Source: Datnioides undecimradiatus
Taxonomy: Eukaryota > Chordata > Actinopteri > Lobotiformes > Datnioididae
DNA length: 64,000 bases
Assembly: GCA_008933995.1 (NCBI GenBank)
Contig: WARS01000047.1
Coordinates: 186,001 to 250,000, forward strand
Reading direction: 5' to 3'
The notes below the pieces were generated by a model that saw only the letters and a list, made by a program, of their open reading frames with translations, did no database searches and was not told the origin of the DNA. This document shows, piece by piece, positions 48,460-60,272 of this stretch. How positions within the stretch are numbered: the stretch's first letter is position 1; every line of letters begins with the position of its first letter. The position numbers and the translations under genes were made by a program.

Positions 48460-48625
48460 TGCTCATTACGGAGTTCACTTTTCACCCACATACATCTTCC
48501 CCAAGTCTAGGGATCGGCCGTGCATCAGTCACGGCCCTGCGTGTACACACAGGCTCAGACCGGCAGGCAAACAGAAAAACAAACGCACAAAAACAGATAC
48601 ACACAAAACTGCTCATTACGGAATT
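48460..48625. repeat. Two-copy short direct repeat, 150-base period
   Basis: TGCTCATTACGGAGTT at 48,460-48,475 and TGCTCATTACGGAATT at 48,610-48,625 differ at one base and are exactly 150 bases apart. The sequence between does not repeat visibly. Confidence 0.5.
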
Positions 48626-50531
48626 ACTGCTGACTACATGTTCGCATGGGCTGAGCAATATGCGCCCATGTGATGCGCTAACTTATCAGGGCGCCGCAGG
48701 GCATTTAGGGATACACCCAAGAGTCGAGGAGAGAGCCATGGAGGCCAAGTTTTGGCCGTGCTCCCTCATACTGATACACGGCTACAAATAAAATAGGTAG
48801 TGGAAAGTGTTTTTTTTGCTTTTCAAAACTCTGGCACCGAGATCAAAGAGCCTGCAGTAATAAAGCTGGCGAGAGCTCACATGAAATCTTTAAATATAGC
48901 TTTTCAATTTTAGAATTAGAAAGCAATGGCAAATTGGGGTTATATCGCAAAGTGGGGTAAACCTTATCTGAGAAAACGCCGCGAGAATGGAGCGAGATGG
49001 GGAAAAGGGTTCAGCAAGGTTGAGATAAAGTGTATTACCAGATCAGATATTCAAGATATTTAAATATGGTGATAGATGTCCTATGACATTTTAATCCCGT
49101 CTTATATCCAAGTTTTGGGATCACATAAAGATGGTTAAGACTCATACATTTAGCATCAAAAACAAATCTATTACATCCATTTTGACTCAAAGACACAAGT
49201 CTGCCTGGTGTTTTTAAGTAAATAACTTTTTTAACCTGCCAGCAATTCACATGTTTTTTTTTTTCAAGCTACATAATACCCTTTCCTCATCCACACTGCT
49301 CTCATCCATGCTCTCCACTTTGCCGCTCTGCTAAACCAGTTCTAAACCCCCACTAACCTCACTGTCACACAATACCTGTTGTTTCTGCCATTTGGCTGCA
49401 AACACAAGGACAAGCTATAGCAGGGGGGGACAAAGAGGCCTCCATTCAGCTCTGATTGTAACAAGGGCAAGGCTGGTGTTGTGAGAAAGCAGCAAGTCAG
49501 CAACATTTACCTCTTAGAGAAATGAGAAAGCCCAGCGCACTGGCCACTGGCCCAGCAGCATCCCTGCCTATGAAGTGTAGACAATTGTTTTGAGAGCCCC
49601 TGCTGAGAGCTGCTGTCTCATTTCCATATCTCCATAGCGGTGGGTATGATATACTGGTGTGGACGCCGTGAGCCACTGAAAATGGCAGACTGTATAATAA
49701 CCCTCTGACAGCTACATGCTGGTTAGCTCTTCTCTATCAAGAAAAGGATGTGGGAATTAGCAGGATTCAGAGAGATAAAAGCAAAAGGGGAAAAGACCGA
49801 AAAATAAAATGCAGACAGATGAAAAGACAGACGTCTGAAAGGGAGACAGAGAAACGGCGAGAAGCACTGAATATAAAGCGCGATTGCCGAGGATAAGGCT
49901 CATTGGTATGACTTATCATCTGCCGGTATCCATGACTGCAGCTGTAACCTTTGGTAAATGACTCCACTTAGTCCACGACACGGCCAACAGCCCGATGGGA
50001 GATAAAATTAACATCCCACAACAACAGTGCACTGACACACATGTGCACACGCGCTCTGCAGGGATAAATACATACACCCAATAACACGCAGTAAACAGAG
50101 GCAATGCACATCATTTGGTCTTCATCAGAGGAGATATTCACCGCTCACTTTCCTACCATCGCACTCGTCAAACTGGGAGGAAATGTAATATGGTGTAGAT
50201 TACTGGGATATTATGATATAGGAAATGATCCCATTAACGACGCCTGGATGGAGACAGAGGAGGGAGGCTGAGATGTGAAGAGCAGGGAAAGACTTGATTT
50301 AACTTGAGGAATGGGGACCTAGGAGGGGGGAAAAGACTTTATTTAACATGCAGGATTCCACTTGTCTATAGCCCCAGGTAGGACAGAAACGGAGAGCAGA
50401 GCTACTTCAGCACTCCATCTACCAGGAAAAGTGCAGAGAAAGGGTTTTCCCTCTAATGGAAGCCATTAATTACCATATACCCTTATACTTTACTGTCATC
50501 ACTATCTTTAGTTAAATCCGTCAGAGGGGAG

Positions 50532-50548
50532 CGTGTGTGTGTGTGTGT
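50532..50548. repeat. (TG)n microsatellite
   Basis: Short TG array. Confidence 0.85.
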
Positions 50549-50678
50549 TGTCAAATAGGATTTTTATTCCCCCACAGAGTGTCTGTGTGTCCGTCCGGAG
50601 TGCACTTAATGGCCTGTACACACTCTGGACCTGTCTTATGGAACTGACTGATGTTATCAGCACACGAATGGCCGTGCA

Positions 50679-50691
50679 AGGTCAAAGGTCA
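50679..50691 (+). promoter_or_regulatory. Perfect DR1 nuclear-receptor motif
   Basis: AGGTCAAAGGTCA matches the canonical direct repeat spaced by one base (HNF4, COUP-TF, RXR partners) at all 13 positions. Unlike the copy at 4687, the flanks are not clearly part of a repeat. Function is inferred from the motif only. Confidence 0.45.
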
Positions 50692-50826
50692 AGTCCAGCT
50701 CCATTGTTTTGACTCTGAAACCCTGTGTGTTCGCTCTGCTTCCTCTCATCTAATCCTCGCCAGCTGTGTGTGTGCGCGTGTGCGTGAGGGAACATGCGCT
50801 TATGTGAGGCTAATAGAGAGAAAAAA

Positions 50827-50827
<1 letters not shown>

Positions 50828-50858
<31 letters not shown>
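50828..50858. repeat. (TG)15 microsatellite
   Basis: Uninterrupted TG array preceded by A7. Confidence 0.9.
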
Positions 50859-50863
<5 letters not shown>

Positions 50864-51258
50864 TGTGTGATGCTGCTGAAGCCCGATGACTTACCAGAGA
50901 AATGAGTTAGGTTTACTTCATTTAAATATAATCTACCTGTGGGAGACATAAGACGTTATTTTTATTCAAAGGCAGCTGGCATCCGGCAGGAGCGGGGAAA
51001 TCTATCGAAATATTCATTTGGCGCAACAGGAAGGAGAAATCAATCCCATAAAAACAGAGCACTTAATAGAGTTCCATTAAACCGACTCTTAGGGCTGTAC
51101 AGAAATGGCCACTCCACTGCAGGGAGGGCACAGAGAGGCCACACTGTTTTCACCAGGCTACAATTTAGACTGAATAAAGTCATGCTCCATTTTCAAGCAG
51201 TCCTGACAACTGCTTTTTTTAAATGACACCTGACACCCTCACGCCCCCAGCGCCCCCC

Positions 51259-51285
51259 GCCACCACCACCACCACCACCACCACC
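51259..51285. repeat. (CAC)n trinucleotide repeat
   Basis: About nine CCA/CAC units after a C-rich stretch. Confidence 0.9.
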
Positions 51286-51848
51286 GAGTTGGAGACACAC
51301 TTGAAGAGGGGCATGCGTGGGAGGGGGATGAGAAATGGATGAGTAGTGCTGTGGAGGAGTGTGAGGGGTCAGACGCCAGAGTTGCACATCTCTGTCTCCA
51401 AGTGTTTGTGGCAGTGTGCGTTTCACATTCCATCTGGTCGGCGACTGTCAGAAAGTCTCGCACATATTCCTGAATTCCTTCGTGCCGCCGCCGCAGTCAA
51501 GTGCACGAGGCGAGAGTGTCATCGGGAGCCGTCTGTAAGCTCAGTGTCAGTGACAGATTTCATGCATTTCTTTCTGACAGACGGAGGCTGGAGAATCATT
51601 TTGTTTTATCACAACCTGAGTTTTATTTTTATCATTTTGCCCATCAGTCCTATCAATAATAACAACATTGTGTTCGCAAAGCTGCATGCTGAGATCTGGG
51701 AACACAGAGGGATTGCTGAAAAGTAGTTTGGCGCAGCAAAAAAAAACAGGAACAATCAGATACTCGGCTTCAAATAAAACCCGCCTATAGACAGAAGACA
51801 AAGTGAAGGCAAATGTTAAACCCAGACTGTCTTTTGTAGACATCCATC

Positions 51849-51860
51849 ACAGTTAACTGT
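51849..51860. promoter_or_regulatory. Palindrome with two inverted MYB-type half-sites (second copy)
   Basis: Identical 12-mer ACAGTTAACTGT to the one at 15,206; the flanks differ. Confidence 0.3.
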
Positions 51861-52132
51861 CTGACTTTTTGTTTCAGCTTTGTTTTACCTGCAGTTTGCA
51901 ACCTGTTTGGCGCCTTTTCGTTATATTTAAAAAGTGGGTTTACCCAAATTATTTAAAAAAACAGATTTTTTTTTTTCGCTTTTTGTACCTACTCATGCAG
52001 ATAATTCTGGTTTCAGCTGCTATTTTTTTGGAGTGATTAATTGGATAATTAGGTTTTCATATTGAAATCGTTGTCTTTGCCAGACTGCAGGTTTTCTCTT
52101 CAGCCAAAACGCACTGAAAATGTAAACCATTC

Positions 52133-52145
52133 AAAAAAAAAAAAA
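52133..52145. repeat. Poly-A run (13)
   Basis: Homopolymer A. Confidence 0.8.
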
Positions 52146-52651
52146 CTCTTATCGACCTTCAGACCTGGCTGTGAAGAGTTATCACTAGAGCTACTTTCCA
52201 CAGCCCCTTTAACACACGTTGGTATAAAATGTACAAACGTGGAATGGGGGAACCACTGTTACCTTTAGGCCAGCTGCGGCTGTAGTAACAGAGCTGAATA
52301 AAGGCTGAATGGAAAGGATGAGACAGCAGGCTGTGACAGGGGAGTGACCTTTTGATTATGTGTTTCGTGTGCGATAACCAACCAGAGGGTTTAAAAAGCA
52401 GCTAGCAGCAGTTGGCACCTATCTCAAAATAGAAGAAGACCCCAAAATGTCTGCACACTGGGGAGACAACGAGGTCCAGGAGCCCTTCATTCCCCAAGTG
52501 AACGTGACTAATATTTATGTAACAAGGACAGTATGACACATATGTTATAGGTGTACTATGAATTATCCAGAGTACCAGTCCTATGTAAAGAAACGGCGTT
52601 GACGTGTTTTGATGTAACCTTCAATATTTTTTGTGAAGTTGGTGGTGAGGC

Positions 52652-52664
52652 TTTTTTTTTTTTT
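52652..52664. repeat. Poly-T run (13)
   Basis: Homopolymer T. Confidence 0.8.
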
Positions 52665-53575
52665 CTAATCCGCAAGGCCGACTTCTGCAGGGTACGTGAC
52701 AGAACGCACGCTGGCGCTGACGAAACAGGACTTTTCACAGAAATTTCACTGAAAACCTGACACTTGCGTCCTATCTAATCCCATCTACTCGTCTATCTCG
52801 TGATCCCCCGAGGAGGTGTGGCACAGAAGCCGGGAAGCAGGAGCCGAAGCATGTTGGAGCTGGTCAAACCCCCAAGTGTGGAGGCTGGAAAGTATTAACC
52901 CTGCAATGGCTGGGCGTGCGCTGCTATATGGGTCTGAGAGAGGGAAAGATTTCCCTGCTGGTGTGTGTTAATTAGGCTTGAGTTAGTGGGGCCTGCTACA
53001 GCTTGTCTGGTGGTTGACCTGGAGAGACAGGATTACCTTCTCCAGCTGCTCTCCTCCCTGCTGCCTCTCCTAATGCCACCTTTATTAAAGGGACAGGTGA
53101 CACTGGCTCTGTCTCTCACTCATCACAATGGGGCTGTTTGGTGATAAAGGCGTGTCACAATCAACTTAACGTAGAGCAGAACTGAAGCACGATGCGTCAA
53201 ACAAAACTGTGAAGCAATAGTAGTAATAGTAATACATCAAGCCTGCATTTCACAAATTTACTGGACTCTGTCTGTACACGCTGGACCAGGAAAGGAGTGA
53301 TAGTGGATCTGATAAAACAGTAAATGGAGCTGATACAGTGGGCAGAGTCCATAGCAAGGAAGAGTGTGTTTGCTATGTGAGAAGCAGGCATGATGTGGGT
53401 GTGAGCATTAACATTTGCTCTGCAGTTGAAAGTATCTGCAAGCACACGGACCGCTGATGTAAATGAGCACGGCCCAGTGAATTCCAGCATACTGGTCCTC
53501 CTTGTAAAAGCCAGCACTTGTTATTGTCATGCAGGCAAGGCCATTCTTGTCATTTCCTCTCCCCCACTCACTCAC

Positions 53576-53612
53576 TCACACACACACACACACACAGTCA
53601 CACAGTCACACA
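53576..53612. repeat. (CA)n with CACAGT units
   Basis: A CA array passes into two CACAGT-type units. Confidence 0.85.
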
Positions 53613-54645
53613 CCTTGTCCCCCAGCGGACTGTGTGTGGACACCTGGTCTGGATCTTGAAGCCGGTGGCATTCCAGAGGGCCGGGAACTTAATTCCCCAG
53701 ATTAGCCAAAGCAATCCACCTAAGGGTTAATCAGCATGCAGCATCACATCCCACCAGCATAACCTCTCCGTACACCCACTCAAGTAGAGATGCCTACAAG
53801 GATATGAAAATGTATGCTTACAAACACAGATGTAGAACAATAATAATAAAAACAAAGCTCCATAAAGAGCAAATGAAACACTCACTCCATAGTCCTACCG
53901 ACGATTCATTTCACTCATAAACTATGTGTTTGCTCCCTCTGAAAAGTTTGTTTGCCGCCTCGGAGAGGCAGAAAAGATGCCATTTGCAGCATTTATGGTG
54001 TTTTGCTGACATGAGACATTTGCTCGCCCCAGCCTGTAGAGAAAGTCCCTGGATAAAGGGCTTTTCCCTTAAATCCCTGATAGCCTCCGAGCTCCAAGGA
54101 GGACTTAGCTGGCGACTGACAGTCAGGATGGGGAGGTGGGACAGGGTTTGATGCTGGGGCTTATGACTGGTGTGCGGGTTGGGGTAAGGGGGTAGGTAAA
54201 TATTTGGGCCAGCAGTTGTGGTTTAAGTGCTCCCCTTGGAGCCGGTTGGAGGCGGACGTACGGCGGAGCAGTTCCAGATATTCGGCTGCGGTTCCTTCAG
54301 CTTTGGGATGTGCAGCAGAGGCAGGGTCATCTTGCTGTAAGCTCAAAGGGAGAAAATCATGCGGCAGACAGTGAGTTCTGTGTGGGTGGGTGCAGTTGGC
54401 TTTTTGGCCCTTGAATGGCACCTTGCAGCTGCCCTGTGTGTGTGTGTTTGTGACTGCCTGTCTGTCTGTGTGTGTCAAATGCTGCGTCCGGTGGTAAGGT
54501 CGGAGAATGCAACAGCTACCTCCCGGAGCGCCCAGCACAAGCTCCTACACACAGCTGTTCGCCATACAGTCGGCAGCACACGCTGCACCTGTCCATATGT
54601 GTGTGTCTGTGCGCACGTCCGACTATGTATATGTGCCAGCCGGAT

Positions 54646-54647
<2 letters not shown>

Positions 54648-54679
<32 letters not shown>
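54648..54679. repeat. (CA)16 microsatellite
   Basis: Uninterrupted CA array. Confidence 0.95.
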
Positions 54680-54680
<1 letters not shown>

Positions 54681-54799
54681 GAATAGACCCATACTTCAGA
54701 GCGTGTGAACGGAGCAACCTCTCTGGGTCTTCCTTTCCTGTTCACACGTCAACCTCAGCCTGCTAAATCCCACTTCTATCCTCTTCCACCCTAAATAAA

Positions 54800-55560
54800 G
54801 TCATATCCTTCCTTCCAGAAAATGTCGACTTCTCCGTTCGCTCATTAACTTCATTACCGAGAACGTGACAAGGTCTTGGATCATCCGCGCGTTTGACTGC
54901 TATGTTTGGAGCATTCATTAACAGAGCTACAGTGATGGATTTTAGCAGAGATGTTATGGGATCAATGCTGTAATGAAGGGCACAGTGTGTGGGAGGAGGC
55001 ATTTATTATCATTATCAGAAGTAATAAAACTTTTGCCCCCTGACAATTGGCTCCCTCCCACACCAAGTCAATGTCAGTGTTAGGCCTGGGCCACGGCTAC
55101 TGTCCCTAATTGGTGGAAGCTTTGTCCTAATGGTATCAAGGTTGCTTTGCATTATATTCACATCGCCATTCATTTCATACATGAGACAGAGGGCGAGTGT
55201 GTCACCATCAGCTCAAACCCAGGACCATTTCATATAGCTCTCTTATGCGAGCGCCTCGATCGCCACGCAGATTAAAACATTTAGATGGGAACTGCAATGG
55301 GATCAATAAATAATGAGTCGAAAATGTCATGTGTGTCACTCAATCATCAGCAGTTCACGTTGATATGGCAGCTTATCGCAGGCTGCAAATTACCCACAGC
55401 ACTGGCTATGAATATGATTAGCATTCTCATTTTCTCCAAGAAAACTCTAATAAACACAATTACATTATATCAGAATTTATTTCATACCTTTCCCTGCAAT
55501 TCCTTGAGTAAATGTGGCAGTCGTCAGGATTTCATCAAAGCAAACCAGATACTGTAATTT
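54800..55560. promoter_or_regulatory. Candidate conserved non-coding element
   Basis: About 750 bases without simple repeats, containing well-mixed sequence with AT-rich cores (GGAGCATTCATTAACAGAGC, AATAAATAATGAGTCG, GAATATGATTAGCATTC). This texture is typical of developmental enhancers in teleost gene deserts. No open frame has a domain. Conservation is not testable here. Confidence 0.3.
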
Positions 55561-57550
55561 CCTTAAATTTAAAGCCGAAAACAAGTTATGACAAAATAGA
55601 TTTGCTTCTCTCCTTCCCTCATCTACAAAATAATCTTGTGAGAAAAAAAAAAAAAAGAGGAAGCTTGAGGAGCAATATGTGCAAACAGAGCACAGGTCAT
55701 TTCACTGCAAATTACAGATATGTGTTTCAGTCCTGCCTCCAGTCGGTGAATTACACGGGTGGCTATAAAACTTGTCACCTTTCTCTGACCTTTGGTTAAG
55801 ATGAATTTTCCATAAAAGAAGCCAGTGATGTAACTAAATTGGATGGCGCAATCGTCAAATCTGTGATATGCAGCTCAGCCAAAGATCAGTATTAATATAA
55901 GTTTGACATTTAGATCCAAACAGTTGGGAGCCGTTCTTCACTTACAGTCAAACTGAAATTTTGATTGTTTTGGGGGGCGGGTTTTGTATGATGAAAAATA
56001 TACTGGTGCTGAAACTTCAGAGTTTCTCATAGTTTAGAGAAGGGAATTAAACACTTATTTGCAAATATTTGTGGAGAATATGTCAGAGCTTCAGTTCCCA
56101 CAGCAGCAGGTGACTGACTGTTGAGGGCTCGCTTTGCTGCTAATGTGCTATCCAGGTCTGTGGTGCACAACTGACAGAACGTTAAAGCCTCCGAACGTTA
56201 ACGCAGGTTTTTCAGCAAACCCATTTGGCAGTGATTATGCATCATCAGTGATGTCTGCTTTTACAACAACAACTGGGAGAAGCCACTGTGCTGTTGAGCA
56301 AGCCTCCACTGAGAAAGTGGAGGCTAGTCAGTCTAGCTTTCTGACGTAAGCCCTGATTCCCACAAGTCGATTCTTTTCATTCATGTTATATCAACACCTG
56401 ATGAGTCATCGGCGGCTCCTGCACACTCACTGTTAGTCCTACATTATAATTATACGCAAGGAGAGGGTCTGGCTCTTGTTAGCTGACTCTTTTTCATGGC
56501 TCCAATTGAGCTGATGGGAAAACCTGTAATCAACCTGCAATTCAAATCGCAACATGAAGTAACTTATGTACAGAATCTTGATTTTGCAGCAGGAAAATAA
56601 AAATGTTTCATTTCTTCTTTGTAGTAATTACTACACCAGTCCATGCAAACACCAAAACTATAGCTTATATACTGATTGTTTAGCAGGAATTATTGTCAGT
56701 TCAACTTTAAATGTAAAAAGCAGCAGCTGGAGACAAACACAATGAGGTATCACTTGCGGAGAAAGTGTTTCATGTGCAGTGTATTTCGTTATGTTTCAAC
56801 ATGCCATTTGGTGTTTACCCTAATCCAAAAGGCTGAGCGGAGTGAGAGAACAGATTTTTGACATGGGTGGCCCGAGTGGATACGGCTGAGTTGGGGATTT
56901 AGAGAAAAAGGTCTGAATGTAGATTGGAGGACGCAAAGCTTCTCAACAGGACTGCACAGTCAGGTGACAAATGGTGCCCAGGGCCAGCCAAGTGCCAGAA
57001 ACGGCCTCTTAATCAATCAGAGGTCACCACAGAGGTTCAGTCCAGACTCCCCCACCCTGAGAGGCAGCCATCTGATAGACCACTCATTGCCAAGCCACAG
57101 AGCACACAACCTTTCCTCCTACAGCACACCACTGCTGCTGCTAATGTCATCTCATCGGTTCAGCAAACTGGACCACTCGCAGCAGAGATGTATTTGTCTT
57201 TCTTCTGCTTGTTCATTATGAACACTAAGTTAAATGAGCTGTGTTTGACATGTTTAAATTCAACTTGAGAACTTTTTTAGTGCTGTATCTTTTCTTATTC
57301 TAAATGTGTCTCCTTCACTTGATGTGCATGATTTTTAGTTCTCAAACGGTGATGTGATGTAGATGTAAAACACCGACCCTGTGGATCTCTCCATTTCTTA
57401 AAGACTCCACTCTCTGTGAGAATATATCCACAGACTTTGGCATTGTTCTGGTTTTCATTTGTAGTCCAAGTTGTATTGACCAATCAGCTTTGAGCAAGAC
57501 TTTATGTGGAGCCCAAGGAGGTGGAACATCTTGATCCACATGCAATCTTG
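55560..57550. other. Non-coding, unassigned
   Basis: An A13 run at 55,643-55,655, a 16-base TAATTA palindrome at 56,620, and otherwise ordinary sequence. No exon or element end is recognised. Confidence 0.55.
56620..56635. promoter_or_regulatory. 16-bp palindrome centred on TAATTA
   Basis: TGTAGTAATTACTACA is perfectly self-complementary around the homeodomain core TAATTA. Its central AGTAATTACT also occurs as a palindrome at 42,874. Confidence 0.4.
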
Positions 57551-57740
57551 GACCCCAGCAGCTGTCATCTGAGCATGATTAGGCTTTTTTAAATTTAGCT
57601 GCATTTAAAGATTAGTTGATATGCCCTCTGGACTAATGCTAATTGGACTTTAAACAATGACGGAACACGTCATTAACATCCAATTAGCGAGTCCAATTAG
57701 CGCTCTATATCCAGATAGCAGTTTCTTGGCCAGGAAACCT
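57550..57740. promoter_or_regulatory. Candidate enhancer with three CCAATTAGC-type motifs
   Basis: CCAATTAGCG occurs at 57,680-57,689 and 57,693-57,702 as direct copies spaced 13 bases start to start. The reverse complement GCTAATTGGAC lies at 57,638-57,648. ATTA is the homeodomain core, and the shared flanks make this more specific than chance ATTA density. TGACGGAACACGTCA between them (57,658-57,672) is a spaced inverted CRE half-site pair. Confidence 0.4.
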
Positions 57741-59235
57741 CTATCTGGCTATCCAGTGGCTACACCAAAACCCATAAAATATTGGCTGTTGTCCCCGGGG
57801 GCTAAATCGCTGCCGGACAAATAGTCAATGAGTTCAGAGATTGCTTCGGCCCCAACCTTAAGCCTGCAGCCCCCATTCTTGACACACAGCCATCTGCACT
57901 GGCATTTCAGGCAGTAAATAAGGGAGTGGAAGCTAGTGCACACTCTGGTAGGCCCAACCTAAGGCCAAGCCCTCGCATTCTCCTCTGCACCCTGAGGCCC
58001 ACCCTCACACACCCCCTGGGGTTGACCTACACACTGCTGGGTCCCCAGGGGAGCATATCAGGCTTTAGGAGCAGCACAGGCCTTCTGTCCTCTGTCTACC
58101 CCCCACCCCCCACGCATATCACTCCACTCTCCCACCATCCATCTCTCCATCTCCCAGCATCAATACGTTCATCTGTCCACTCTTTCTATCAATCCAAACA
58201 TACACTCACTCTGAAAGACCTTTGTCATTCATCCATCTGCTCCACTTGTAGTACTGCTATATTTTTAAATGTGTCTCAGTTAATTCATGCCATTTCTTAA
58301 ATGTGTGATATGTTTAGGAACATTCATGTTGTGAAAATGACTTTAATGGTTTTCAAATGAATCAAAATACTGCCTCGAGTAGTGCATCAGTGCAAGCTTG
58401 TCCTTCAGCTTCTTCATTTTCACGGTCTCCGTTAAAGAGTCATGATTACAGAAAAAGTGATATTTTTGAGCTTTAGAGTAAAATCATGAATTACCATTTA
58501 CTCGTCTTGGAGTGACAACCATTCATGTTTTGCCAAATAAAATGACAAAAAATAGCAGATTCAGAATTGTCATAGTCATCGATAATGCACCCAGACCCAT
58601 TAAAACCCACTGAGATGGTGTCACATTGCCATTACACCATAAAACTGCCAATTCACTGGAAAAACAGACCAATCAATACACCCACCAATCACCAGACACC
58701 CACAGATCCATACATGTATTCAGCCATCCTGACAGTCAGTACCTGCATCTGTGCAAACCTTCGACACATTGATCTATCCATCTTTCCCCACTCCCGCCAT
58801 AATAGATGCTCCTGCTGATTCAGTCCCCACGGGATAGCGGGACGTCACACAGAAGTAACGGAGGACTGACAGAAACACAGAGTGGCAAGACTGAAGCATG
58901 AGGGGCCAGAAGAAAAGAGAATGAAAGTCATATAAATGACAGAATAAACTCATATAAGCTGAGATAACCCTGGCGAGATTGAAAGAAAAAAAATCAGAGA
59001 TCTGTGGGGGGCCTGAGGAAATCCAGCGCTTCTGTCATATGAGGAGACTGGATATCGAGAAGCAGGAAAAAAAGAGGAAGAGGGTGGGACAAGTGAGGGA
59101 CAGGCAGGGACAAAGACATGCAAGGAGTGCCAAACAGGGATCAGGCAGATCAGCAGTACAAACTTGTGTTTCCTGTGCAAGTATTGAGATGCAGATCCCA
59201 CTTTCTCAGCTCATAATGGGGGCTGTCAGGAGTGT

Positions 59236-59270
<35 letters not shown>

Positions 59271-59890
59271 AGTGGGTGAGGATTGTCATGTGGGAGAGAT
59301 TGTCATACATCTGCTAACCTGCTCCTCTAACAGGGTGCAAATGGGCCTCCATTGTCAGACCTTGCAGCGCTGGCTGAAACGACCCGACACGTTCAGTGAC
59401 GACCTCAGCTTCGCATGCATACGGGACCACTGATGTTTACACACACATCCAGAATGCCTAATGCTCAATGTATAGATGTAGCTCAAACAACACCAGGGGA
59501 AGTATTACTTAATATTCATAATTTATTGTGTTTATCGAACATAATAAGGGTTTCAGTATTGTTTTAACTAAAAAAAAAATGTGTTTCCATAGTAAAATAA
59601 TATTTTAACACAGTTTCCTAAAGTATAATAACAATATGTATGGGTTTGTGGAGTCATTTGACATAAATGTGGAACTTCTCCTCTACACTTTTTTATGGGT
59701 GTCATTACTAATTTCCCCACTATTCACAGAACCGGCAGTTGCATGATCCTGCAGCGAAGTAGGAGCCGTGTGCTTAAACCATCTCCCCCCTTAAATCCAA
59801 ACAGGTCTAAAGCTGTGTTTTTACTAAGCAGCCACAACTCAGCTGAAATGATTTTAACTAGGCGCTCTTGCTGACTTGAAGTTGGGGGAT
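57740..59890. other. Non-coding, unassigned
   Basis: A C-rich stretch with CATC units (58,080-58,220), one TG microsatellite and AT-rich sequence to about 59,720. A 124-codon frame (57,926-58,300) is pyrimidine-rich low-complexity sequence and is not called. Confidence 0.55.
59239..59270. repeat. (TG)15 microsatellite
   Basis: TG array with one C near the right end. Confidence 0.95.
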
Positions 59891-60181
59891 GGGGTTTAAC
59901 AGGAGGGAGGGAGGGGGGGCAACACGGGGTCACACAGGAGGAGAACCGGGAGGGAGGGGGGGGGGGTCGCTTTTTCCTTTCTCTCTGGGCTCTAGGAAAG
60001 AAAGGAAGGAAGCCAGAGCAAGGCAGAGAAGCTCAAACCAACTGAGGAGAGATGGATGGTGGGGGAGGGACTGGAGCAAGAGCGCTGCTTATTGGTAGGC
60101 TGTGGTTCTCTCTCTGGATGGATTGACTTAGCACGGGTCGAATTACACCATTTGCCGTGCATTAGTTTGTTTTTCTCTCAG
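59880..60181 (+). promoter_or_regulatory. Candidate promoter, upstream part
   Basis: G-tracts are followed by a purine-rich stretch, an inverted CCAAT box (ATTGG at 60,091-60,095) and a pyrimidine stretch TTTGTTTTTCTCTCAG ending at 60,181. That last piece could be a splice acceptor or simply 5' UTR sequence. No TATA box is seen. The transcription start cannot be placed. Confidence 0.35.
59902..59966 (+). other. Two G-quadruplex-type G-tract clusters
   Basis: GGGAGGGAGGGGGGG-type runs lie at 59,903-59,919 and 59,948-59,966 (the latter ending in G11). Both satisfy the four-tract rule if a G serves as a loop. They sit about 200-300 bases upstream of the first candidate exon, a frequent promoter position. 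Confidence 0.45.
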
Positions 60182-60272
60182 CCAGGAGAAGTTGATTCAC
60201 TGCGACGCGCTCAATATTTTTTGGGGGGATTACAGCAACACAAAAGGATACAAAATAACCATTTCAGATGAG
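60182..60272 (+). other. Candidate exon ending at a strong donor
   Basis: The stretch ends GATGAG with GTGAGT immediately after (60,273), which matches the consensus splice donor. A pyrimidine-AG acceptor-like sequence precedes 60,182. Between them one frame is open for 30 codons (QEKLIHCDALNIFWGDYSNT and on to DE), and it stays open past the donor. I do not recognise the peptide, so it may equally be the 3' part of a longer non-coding first exon. Sequence just downstream is CpG-rich (60,280-60,560), supporting a promoter-proximal location. Confidence 0.35.

Larger units (their letters stand above)
48630..54790. other. Non-coding, unassigned
   Basis: TG and CA arrays, a CAC trinucleotide tract, a second perfect DR1 at 50,679, a second copy of the MYB-type palindrome at 51,849, and A13/T13 runs at 52,133 and 52,652. 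The rest is complex and includes repeat-free parts at about 48,790-49,240 and 50,930-51,230. No exon is recognised. Confidence 0.55.

Noticed and set aside
57926-58300. 124-codon + frame
   Set aside because: Pyrimidine-rich low-complexity sequence with CATC units; no protein family.
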